Origin: Sperchopsis tessellata | Lineage: Eukaryota; Arthropoda; Insecta; Coleoptera; Hydrophilidae | Reading direction: 5' to 3' | Assembly (NCBI GenBank): GCA_033557685.1 | Contig: JAWQRN010000142.1 | Location: 1-36,346 of the forward strand | DNA length: 36,346 nucleotides | Part shown: piece by piece, positions 1 through 9,635 of the stretch | How positions within the stretch are numbered: position 1 is the first letter of the stretch | Layout of the letters: each line of letters begins with the position of its first letter | The notes under the pieces: generated by a model | The model's database searches: none | What the model was told of the DNA's origin: nothing | The model's input: only the letters and a program-made list of their open reading frames with translations | Position numbers and translations under genes: made by a program

Positions 1-52
<52 letters not shown>
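1..52. repeat. (TA)n microsatellite
   Basis: An 'agag' tetramer followed by about 24 AT dinucleotides at the window edge. By alignment with the MSH4 locus it sits where the start of intron 4 should be. Confidence 0.95.
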
Positions 53-56
<4 letters not shown>

Positions 57-126
57 TTTATTATATCTCCATAGTATATGAAAGAAATGGATAGCAAATA
101 AACTAAAAAATATTCTGATTTTATAG

Positions 127-305
127 ATTCTGATACCGTCAACTTCTGTTGCGAATTCGTCATCGAATCGGCTTCTTCAAAAGTTTAAGGACGTTAAAAT
201 TACAGGCGTGGGCCGCAGTACATTTGATGCCCAAACTGGTATGGATTATGTTAAGGACTTATGTGCTTCAGCTTATAATTCAATTTTATTAGTTTTGCAA
301 TACAG
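127..305 (+). pseudogene. Partial duplicate of MSH4 exon 5
   Basis: 179 nt with acceptor 'ttatag' and donor 'gtaaat' preserved and no stop in the MSH4 frame ('FKDVKITGVGRSTF', 'TGMDYVKDLC'). Compared with the native exon (26665-26475) it has one 12-nt in-frame deletion and 11 substitutions by my count, nine of them amino-acid changing. That looks more like relaxed drift than a constrained paralog. It could belong to a second partial MSH4 copy continuing to the left of the window. Confidence 0.85.
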
Positions 306-475
306 GTAAATATGATTGCCCGCTACGGGATTCCTGGATATCAAATACCATGATATTCACTAGTTTTGTTTTTTCTGAGATCTTTAGGACAAACTGAAAC
401 TTTCTGTATTCACTCTTGATCTCAAAAAGCATTTGTCAACTTTTGCTTTTCTTTCTAAATTGTATATAACAATAG

Positions 476-1555
476 TTGTTTTGTAGTACCGATTTTGAGC
501 ATGTAAATTTTTCTTATCATAGATTTTGCTTCGACTTACGAGCGATAACTTGGTATAACATATTTTTTGTGGATGATATTGGACATTGTATAGTTGAAAA
601 TGTCAATATTCTGTTTAACATCTATGCACCTTCTTGCACTATTTGTGTTATTAAAAATACCCCATGACTGAATGCCGTGGTTTAGCGGATGATAAAGGAG
701 CGTGTTCGTGCTCTAGCTAAAGCCAAACGATCGAAAAATTTAAGTGCGCTTTTGGTTTACTGGCAGATACTTAATTTTACAAACTCTAGTATGAGAACTG
801 AGAAAGGAGCTTCTTTAAAGGGAGATAGAGTAAATGATGTCCTTAATACCTGGACTGCTCTGTCTGCCTGTAGTGAGAAGGACCTGTCATGCTTCACTTA
901 TGGAAAACCTTTTTGATCCAAACCAAATAAACCGGGATCAAATTGGATCTGTTGTGATCCTCAAATTTTAGAATACTAGCAGGGTACTCAGCTGGCAGGA
1001 GATAATCAGTTGAGCTTTATGACCGGAGACTATATTATTTTCCGTTTATTTCCTTCAATTAAATCCGATGGAGTAGGTGTGGACGGTATTTAAAAAAAAA
1101 ATGTTGGGTCATGCTTACGACATTAGTCGAATTTATTTTATATATCTTTAATAGGTGTCTACTGATAAGAGCGTTTCCAACATGCTAGGAGTGTGCTCTC
1201 GTTTCTCTGCTGTGTAAAACTAGTAAACTTCTGTCGTTATTTGATTTACTATTGATAAATGTTCTCATAGAGCTCTCAAAAAGATAAGTTTGAAAACTAA
1301 GCAAATTCAGCTCAATTGCTTCCTGCTACCCAGTTAGGATTTTGAAACAACTTTATTACGAATAACAAATGAAATCTTTTGATTTTAATGACATACCTGT
1401 TTCCTTGTTGATCTCTTATTTACCTAATAGGCAACAAATAGTAAATTCCCTAACAGGCAGTCATCGGTGAAATCAGTTTTTTGTGGGGTCAGAAAGTGAT
1501 TTACAATGTAATGTTAATGTACTGGATAGGGAACTGAGAGCAAGAAATATGATAC
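476..1555 (+). mobile_element. Decayed non-LTR retrotransposon fragment
   Basis: Homologous to the minus strand of about 23235-22660. Frames are broken, but pieces recur in both copies: 'YHRFC', 'LRAITW', 'NIFFVDD', then 'SYLTNRQQIVNS' and 'NVNVLDRELRARNM'. The last resembles the region just after the catalytic palm of LINE reverse transcriptases, where many families have 'LDRELRxRNM'-like helices. The region has many stops and frameshifts, so it is non-functional. The LINE clade is not determined. Confidence 0.65.
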
Positions 1556-1594
1556 TAACTAAGATACTAACCGTGGAAGTCTATTACATTTAAT

Positions 1595-3006
1595 AAAATC
1601 AATTGTTGTTAATCTATAAACTTATTTAATTTTCACTTAAGTAATTATTTTTAGTTAATAAAATGTGGATATTTTTCAATAGTGTAAAAATTAATTTTTG
1701 TGAATTTCAAAGGAACACAACGAAGAAATACCTACAACTAAATTTATGTAAGTATTTGTAACTTGATAACGGAAAATGTCTTTAATCTGACAGCTATCAA
1801 CAGTAGCTTTTATTTATCAAATGCAAGGCAAACTCGAAAAAAATTGTAATTTCCACAATACTTTTTTACAAACTGAATGATCAATGACTGTAGTTTTTAT
1901 TTCTCAAGAAATTATCTCTTACCATTTTGATCTAAAATAAGTAGAAGACCCAATATTTGGAGAAATGGGTTTTCCCTATGCTCCAAAATAAACTAAAATA
2001 TATTGTAATATAAAACTATATATTTATTATTTCTGTATTAAAAAGTTATTTTTGCCTGTCTGTTTAAGGAAGGAAGGGCACATGGGGAGTGCATAGAATT
2101 AATGTTCATCAGAATTTAAAACCTCAACATTTATTAAATATAAACTACAAAATAATAGCACATGAGGATTTCTTTTTAAATTTACAGATGCAGAGTATTC
2201 TACACCTATAAACTATTCTTTACCTTCAATTTGAATACAATTCTATTGAAAGGGGAATAGAGCGGATTTATTTATCAGTTTAAGCACTCAGTTATCCAGG
2301 GGCATATCTAATGGCATTTGCTGTTTTTGTTGCAAGCATAAGGTCAGAAATAACTACACTACCTATCCACGATACATAGTGAACATAAATTGGAGTATTT
2401 GAAGAAAACAACATATGTATTTTGCTTCTTGGTTATGTATAAGAAGGTGATATAAGGAAATTACAGTTATACTCAACTACCATTCTCTCTATCAACTCAT
2501 CAAATTGTTCTTTGAATACAGGTCAAGAATGTTTGATTTGCCTGCACTTAAAGAAAGAGGCAACCTCATAAAAATATTTAATATCACTTTTGGTTTTTGT
2601 CTCAGAGATTTGTCTCAATATATTTCACCTTAACCATAATCCTGATTTGAAGGGGCACTTGAAGAAATTAAACAAGGAGCAGTGTACATTCCTAGTGAGA
2701 AAAAATCTTTCTCAGTGCATATTTGGAATGATCAAGATAACAATAATACACACATAAATTACATTTCACTTATCTTAAAAACTAATATTTATACAATTTA
2801 AAACAAAATGATATGCAGCAACATTAAACAAAATTATTGCTGTCAGATTTGGCTGATTTAATGGAAATTGCTCTAAACACATATTAAATGATGTTATAGT
2901 TATTATATATGTAGATACTGTAACTGTAACATCACTATCTGCAGGTGCTTCTGATTGGCATATAGGTTCTTGTGAACTTTCATCTTGAAATTGACTTATC
3001 CATGTT
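1595..3006. repeat. Direct copy of the NSMCE3 3' end and downstream DNA
   Basis: Collinear and in the same orientation as about 27990-29470. Near-identical stretches include 'gtctttaatctgacagctat' (1778-1797) and the block around 2946-3000. The copies differ by several indels of about 80 to 210 bp. This copy has extra sequence around 2425-2620, and the other has extra sequence around 28982-29180. Neither is therefore a simple recent duplicate of the other. Confidence 0.9.
2925..3006 (-). pseudogene. Relic of NSMCE3 terminal exon
   Basis: Reads 'SQFQDESSQEPICQSEAPAD' in the same frame as native exon 4 (29492-29373). The sequence around the stop codon has been lost, so the frame runs on into non-coding DNA. 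Homology ends before the exon's own acceptor. No other NSMCE3 exon is nearby. Confidence 0.85.
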
Positions 3007-3261
3007 GTATGAGGTAGCATATTTTGTGATTGATAACCATCTGGGGAATTTGCAGGTTAGTCCATTCTTTCAATTCCCACTTCATCAACAAGCATTATTT
3101 TCCATAAAAGTTAATCGTTCTCTCACTGCTGCTACGTACAGAACATCAATGAGTCGCAAAATCTCATCCAGATACTTTTGGCAGTAAGGAGCCATTCTGA
3201 ATGAAACAAAGATCCATATGACCTCCAGTATCAAATTGCCACCTTCATATTACGGCTTAGT

Positions 3262-3350
3262 GCGCCTTGGTAGCCGTATAGGTAAAAGCGTTGGTGCGTT
3301 AGCTATGCGACTCCTAGGTGGCCTGGGTTCGATTCCCCGCCCAGGAGAAT
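3262..3350 (+). mobile_element. tRNA-derived SINE head
   Basis: An A-box-like TAGCCGTATAGG (3271-3282) and a perfect B box GGTTCGATTCC (3326-3336) lie 43 nt apart, as in a Pol III internal promoter. The acceptor and anticodon stems do not pair into a real tRNA, so this is a SINE or tRNA relic rather than a tRNA gene. The tail beyond 3350 is unrecognised. Confidence 0.65.
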
Positions 3351-3439
3351 TTTCTTAGATTAAAATCTCAGGGGTTTGAAGTCGAATTATTAGAATAAGA
3401 AATGTGTTAAATGACATTTATATATAAAGAGGTTTATGG

Positions 3440-3935
3440 GTTTTGATCCTAGTACCAATAAAAAAAATATATATATATTACGGTTTCTTCCGAACAAAGT
3501 GTGGATTATTATGTTCTAGGTTCACGTCAATTCAAACATGCTTATTATCTGGTTCTAAAGTGAATCTTGATTCGTCATTAAACAATACTCTTCTCCCGTC
3601 ATTATGGCCCCAATTCATATGGTCCTCTACTCACTTTCTACAGGCTCTTTTGTAATCTGCAGTTAGTGGAATGCAAACTATTGGTCTTCGAGCATATAGG
3701 CCCACATCATGAAATGATTTCTTTTTTTTTGTGTTGACGCCAGCTTTTCAGTGGTAGAAGCAAAATCGGTTCGAAGCTGGGTAGCAATAACAATTTTATC
3801 TGTCTTCGCGAAACATTTCCAGTTTTCAAAAATGAATTCCAGTGTCGAGAAATTACACTTTGGCACACTCCAAGAAATTTGGTAACAGCTTGCTGTGTTT
3901 GTCCACCTTCCATTTAACCTATTACTCCCCAAGCC
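3440..3935 (-). pseudogene. Tc1-like transposase relic
   Basis: Read leftwards on the minus strand, the pieces are an N-terminal helix-turn-helix ('GGQTQQAVTKFLGVCQSVIS', then 'NVSRR'), then 'HDVGLYARRPIVCIPLTADY', then 'RRVLFNDESRFTLEPDN', which contains the second catalytic aspartate. This is the order found in Tc1 transposases. Stops and frame changes occur between the pieces, and about half of the protein is missing. Terminal inverted repeats were not located. Confidence 0.8.
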
Positions 3936-4439
3936 TTTGATTCAAACAGATCATGGTGCTCTGCCATTCTTAATTGCAACAAAAGTCAAAATCTCCCCTA
4001 GTAACTAAAAAAGTGAAAAAATTAAACTGTAAATGAGTGTTTTGGTACGGGCTTTTATACCAACTCACGACGATCATGTTAGATTTTGCAGAAATAATCC
4101 ATTCAATTTCTTGTTTAAAAGTATAGCAGTTAAAATATAAACATACATGCAGGTGTTATTTCAATTCTCTGTTTCTCTTATCATTTTTATGAAATATCCA
4201 TTAATTGTTTTGAGCAGTGTTTTTATATTGACATTTTTTTTTATGAGCTCAGGGCATATGCAAAGCTACTTATTCCTTATAAAGTAAAGAGTTTTAGCGA
4301 GGAAAGGGTGCGGGCAGTTCATTTACTCACTGCCATTGTAATAAAGGTACCACCCAACATGAAAAATGTACAAACTTTAATTGCAGATAATATCTGTCTT
4401 ATGTCAACTTAGATTCAGCTAATCAACAACCATCATTAA

Positions 4440-4885
4440 GTATTCGGCCAAACATGAGAAAGTCTTTACCTGGAATTGGAAGGAAAATTCAACTCCTAAA
4501 GCTAAGCTCCTTTTCCTATATCTTATATAAATCACTAAATAAGCATTACAGCTTACCATGCAAATTCTGTGGAGGTTCATAGAGTCTTCAAATCGCAAAA
4601 GTCCTGTATTTTATAGAAAATATAAGAATCCCACCTTATTTGAACTCTATATTATGCAAGTTGCTCTATATATCCACATGAATTTGAATAGAATCTACTC
4701 CTTGCAAAACCAGCGTGAGTACATTACGTCAAGGGTCAAACTATACACAGCACAGGTAGTTAAGATCTGTAACCATCTACCTAAAGATCTTCCCAATGAA
4801 GATGTTCACAAAGAAGCTCCGTATTGTTGGTGGCTCAGCTTTATATTTGTTGGATGAGATTCTTATATGTGAACTGGGTGATTTC
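4440..4885 (+). pseudogene. C-terminal relic of a LINE reverse transcriptase
   Basis: The open stretch 4558-4857 contains 'LFELYIMQVALYIHMNLNRI', 'NQREYITSRVKLYT' and 'VVKICNHLPKDL'. This resembles the region after the catalytic domain in jockey/CR1-type LINE proteins ('LPSLYI.E...YI..N', 'Y.TR', 'NxLPxxI'). A frameshift near 4805 shifts the last motif ('KKLRILLVAQLYICWMRFL'). No catalytic core remains. Confidence 0.5.
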
Positions 4886-6050
4886 CTGTGATTGCATGTT
4901 CCAACAAAAACTGTAATATTTTTTATATATTTATTTGTATCTCTTGTTATTTTATTTCAGTTCATATCTCTATATTTTCATTTTGCTTTATTTTCTGTTT
5001 TTGCGCTATATTTTGACTGTACATATGACTTATTTTAAATTACATTTTTGATCTTTATTTAGCCAAGACAGATATTCCCACCTATCTGCTTTACAATCGT
5101 TAGGCACGAGAGAGTTCATTAAAAAATAGCTGTCATAAATGAAACTGCTGTGGCTACTTCTTCTTGATATTCAGCAGTGTTATTGTGGATGTAGTGCTTA
5201 ACATATTTTTTTCAATCCGTTGCAATTAGTTTGTTTTTATATTTATTAATAAATCTGTTACACATATCACTTATAAGCCACAGATGGTCAGTCCTGATGA
5301 GGTAGGGCCATTCCCTTATAACCTATAATGCAATGGTCTTGATCAGTGGCGTTCACATGTGTAATACTCCCTTGTGTTTTCAAGTATTGTGACCACGCCT
5401 AGTCAAATTTCATTATTGATAATAGATAATTTCAATCACTATTACTTTGATGATTTATTGCTTATGGAAAAAAATAATACTACTCAATCAGCTCCTAGCT
5501 TATCCATCTGACCTCCAGATATTTCCAAATTTTTTCCTTCTATATTATATCAGAGGCCTTTTGAGTTTTAAATAAACAAGAGAAAATCTAACAACAGAAA
5601 TAAGTTACCTGAAATTCTAATTGAGATTATTTTTTGTTTACACTGAGAAGGTTTAGGTGAGTTTTTTGGATTCAATGTTAATGCCATAGCAACATTTTAA
5701 TCGAAGACTTTCCCTTAGCAATTTTGACACTCTTGCTTGTTGTTCTGCAAAGTTTTGTAGCAGTAAGCATTCCTGATAAAACACAATAATTTCAGGTAAA
5801 ATGTATATAATATATATTAAGTGGAAAATGTCACTTGTGAATTGTGATTACCGGGAACAGATAAGTGCCAGAAGTAAATAAAGGAAGCCGTGGCTGATTT
5901 ATAATTTAAGAATAATATTTTATATTCCTTTTATAGAGTTGTAGCCCCTTGACATTTGTTCACTTTCGAGTTGTCATTAAAAATTGTGATTTATTAATCG
6001 TTACATGTGAAAACAGATAAAAGAAAAATGAATAGAACTTAAGATAAATA
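4886..6050. other. Intergenic, no gene seen
   Basis: AT-rich sequence between the LINE relic and the 3' end of MSH4. No long reading frame or recognised repeat was found. Confidence 0.6.
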
Positions 6051-6056
6051 TTTATT
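6051..6056 (-). terminator. Candidate poly(A) signal of MSH4
   Basis: AATAAA on the minus strand, about 107 nt beyond the stop codon of exon 16. Its position suits a short 3' UTR. Confidence 0.55.
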
Positions 6057-6162
6057 TATAAACTTGATCTTAAGTTTGAATAATAACAACTACAAATTAA
6101 TTACATTTTATACCTAACCACTACTAAAATAATTACATTTCTGAAACACTTTGTTACTTATA

Positions 6163-9100
6163 TCACTTAGACGTAGATGGCATTGAAGTAGGATTACTTA
6201 AATACTTATCTATGATATTTTTTATCACTGATTTATTTTCACCGTAAAATCCATCTGCATCTGAAGAACTGTCCCATATTTTTTCTCCTATATTCATTCT
6301 ATTTGCCTCAAAACTTTGGTTAGATGATGAAGATATATCATTGAATGAGTTTGATTTTCGAACAACTTTACTTTTCAAAATATGTGAACCACTATCATTA
6401 TCAATTGGTTTTTCCGAAGGCTTCGGAATTAATTCTTCAAATTTATCAGAATTTTTATCACTAAATAAAGAAGCGCTGAAATGTGACTCAGCTCTGCCTT
6501 TTAGAGGTGGTAAAAATTTCCTAGTTTTAGGTATTCTTTCTTGTACGTTATAGACCATAATACCATCACAGGTTTTACGTATGACAGCAACATGTTTAGC
6601 TTGTTGATAATTTTTAGCAGATGGTCTATTTTTTATTAAATTATAATGCTTTTCAATATCTTCGCTAGAACTATTCATTATCTTTTGGTCTTGCTCATAA
6701 TAACACTGCTTAATTTGTTTTTTCGTTAACATCTTTGGTGCCAGAAACATAGGCATATCACTGTGTTTTTCATCTTTTTTCCTTGAGACTTTAATTTCAG
6801 GAATAATTTGTTTCTTTTTTAGCGGAGCTTTGAACTGCTTCTTTCCTTTTATTTCTTTAATACCATAATCATCCGATTCTGAGTCTGAATGAATTCGTTT
6901 AATATTTTTTGATAAATTTGTTGCCATTATTTCATCAGTAGGTTTTGATATATTTTCATTTAGACCCATTTTTTGAGAAGCACTATCCGAAGATATTGAG
7001 ATGCATATTAATTTATTATTTGAACATTTCTCTGTCATGTCTGTATTCTCCGTGGTACCTCTATTTAAAGATAATGGTGAATATGAGATTGATGAATTGC
7101 TGGAAATTGACGCATTTGGTGAAAAAATATCTGATTCAGTTCTAAAGCTCTTATTTCTGTTTAGTTTTGTTTTAGAAGATTTAATAATGTGTGGATATGG
7201 ATCAATTTTCATTTGTTTCCTTAAATTTGGACCATAGTTATTATGGATATTTTGACCGAAAGTACCAATGCATACATCAAAAGCTTTGTCTTGAGGATCC
7301 AAAACTATTCTCTTTGAAATATTTGAATGAATTTTCTCATGAATATTTAAGGTTTTTTGTTTAGGGTATTTTGTATTTGTCATAGAACTGTCAGTATTGG
7401 TAGCCACACTGGGTTTTAATGTTGAAATTAAATTTTCTAAAATCTGTTTGAAACTTATATTATCATTTTGTGTCTTTTCTGGCATTATACCAGGAAACCC
7501 TCCCATTTTTTGAGGCTCTTCCAAAGACTTTTTTTCATCACTATCTACACGATGAAAGTCTTTCTCATTGATTTCTTGTGTAGTTCCATTGAAAATATCA
7601 TTTTCTTCTGTGTTTAGAGTTACATTTGAAACACTTTTATCATCTGAAGTTTTTCTTTCACTGCTCAAAAGTTCACCAATTTCTGTTTCATTTCTTTTAT
7701 TTAATTGGGTACACTCACTTAATGTAAAATTGTTTTTTAGAATGAAGTTATCTGTACCAACCATATTCAATGAGGTCCTATCAAAAATTCTTTGGCTACA
7801 CGGTATGATGTCATTTTCATTACAAGATATTTCCACCTGGTAATTTTCTTTTGATTCATTTTGAAAGGAAATTGTTTTTGGTGCTTGTATTGTACCAGTA
7901 AGTTGATTCAAAATATTTCTGTTTGGTTCATCTGCAGTATCAGCATTATTAATGCTGTCACTTGTTATTTTTAAACTTAAGCTGTCAACTACATTTTTAC
8001 TTATAACTTTGGTAGAAAATTGTCTACTGTCCGAGTTTTCAGAATTTTCTGAATCTTTGCCTGATATGTTTGTGTTGTCAAGACTTTTAGTTGCAATTTC
8101 TTCTTTTCTTTCTAACACAACAGCATGTGTTGAATATTTTTCTGATGAAGTATTACTGTTTGTATTAATTCTATGCAATGCAATAGTTCTATAGCTATTG
8201 TTTGCAATTCCAGAACTAACAGATTTTTTGTAGGTTTCCTGAATAAAGTCTGTATTTCTTTGAATATTTTTGGGTGAAATGGTATTGTTTTGTGTTATTT
8301 CTGATAAAGATATACTTTCATATGTTCCATTTACACCTTCAATGTTATTTTGGTGATTTTCTGTTGTGATAGTACTATTTGAAATTTGTCTTGATGGAAT
8401 GGAATTTGTAGTGTTTACATTAACGATCTCAATAATTTTTGGGTTGGTGGCACCAAATGCCAAATCGTTTCTACAACTTTTTTGTTCAGAATTTGAAACC
8501 TCAAGATTTTTATGCATATTTCTTTCTGAATCAGAAAGGGATCTTTTTATAGCATAACTTCTTCTTTCTTTGGCAAAATTCTTGGAAATACTCTGCTGAG
8601 GACTTTTCATTGAAGCTATTTCTTCCACCCATTCATCACATTCTTCAGTTTGTGAAAAGTATTGAGTTAAGAATTCCAAATCTTCTGCAATTTCATTTTT
8701 ATTTGAATCATCGTTCTTCTTGTTGTGTTTATATGGTTTATTAATAGATTTTACTTTATCATTATTTTTTATGTGTTTCACTATAGTGTCACTATTAGTA
8801 CTTGTATTTTCATCTTTTGAAGTGGATCGAGAATTTTGTTTGCTGTTATCCCAACTGATTGAATCACTGGTACTAGAATGTATATGTTGTGTGGACTTGG
8901 GCATATTGGTATGTTTAACAACAGGTGGCTTATTTGTATTCAAATTTGTATTTGAAAAGAGGTTAGTTTTAGGAACATCTTGACCAATGCTACTATATTC
9001 AGGAAGTTCTGGTAAGTTGGATCTTGAAGCTTTAAAAGTAATTGGTCTGTTAAACAATTGATATGCAGTTTGGCGTGGTGGATTGTTTTCTAATTTCCGA

Positions 9101-9635
9101 TTAAGTTTTGGTTTTAAAGGTTCAGTTAGTTTTTCAGCAGTTGTCCATTTCTCCTCAGGTTTTCCTTCATTTGCTACTATATAGTTTGTTCTTCCGATAA
9201 CATCTTCATTGGATGTTTTCACTGGAAAAGGTTCAGAAAATGTTTTTTGTTTTGGCAACAGAGTGTTGCCCAAGTTAATTGGAAATGGTTCAGAATATAT
9301 CCTATTTTGTACTATAGGGGTCGATGTTTTTTCTAAATTTGAATGTAAAGGTAACAAAAATTGTTTTTCGTTAATAGAAAGTACACTTATTTCGGCCACA
9401 TTGAAATCATTTTCACAATGCAAATTTGTTTGTTCTTTCAAAAATGTCGTTGTATGGGTACCAATATTTCTCCTAATTTGAGAATTTTCGAATAATACTG
9501 AATGTTGCTGCGAATTAAATGTTGATTTCTCTTTGTTTGGAGTACTTCTTGAAACAGCCTGTTGTAAATAAAAATTTGATTCATCTTCTATATTAAAATG
9601 TTGTACACCAGTTTGTTGGATTATGTTTTTATTAC
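6163..9635 (-). CDS. Proposed MSH4 exon 16: 1,156-codon extension exon of unknown function
   Basis: One uninterrupted reading frame of 3,473 nt in very AT-rich DNA, so it is certainly coding. There is no ATG at its head. It opens directly at an acceptor ('tttttgttag' then GTAATAAAAAC) whose phase matches the exon 15 donor, rebuilding GGT (Gly1188). The composition is Ser/Asn/Thr/Lys/Glu with no recognised domain. Visible landmarks: two SEPFP motifs (near residues 1302 and 1321), an acidic helical stretch containing 'SQTEECDEWVEEIA' (near 1515), a Lys-rich block 'KGKKQFKAPLKKKQ' (near 2115) that could be a nuclear localisation signal, a denser block with 'KHVAVIRKTCDGIMVYNV', and a C-terminal 'GEKIWDSSSDADGFYG' followed by a hydrophobic helix (near 2301-2334). 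It could instead belong to a separate gene whose first exon I have not found. Confidence 0.75.

Larger units (their letters stand above)
1..475 (+). repeat. Inverted partial copy of the MSH4 exon 4/5 region
   Basis: The plus strand here matches the minus strand of about 26760-26290: intron 4, exon 5 and the beginning of intron 5 in the same order. Shared landmarks include 'tatctccatagtatatgaaa' (65-84) and 'tattcactcttgatctcaaa' (407-426). Homology fades near 475, where LINE-like sequence begins. Confidence 0.9.

Noticed and set aside
3262..3350. A functional tRNA gene
   Set aside because: The A and B boxes are good, but the stems do not pair into a cloverleaf; a SINE head fits better.
6341..9481. 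Plus-strand open frames opposite the long exon
   Set aside because: They are antisense shadows of a Ser/Asn/Lys-rich minus-strand frame, with no recognisable content.
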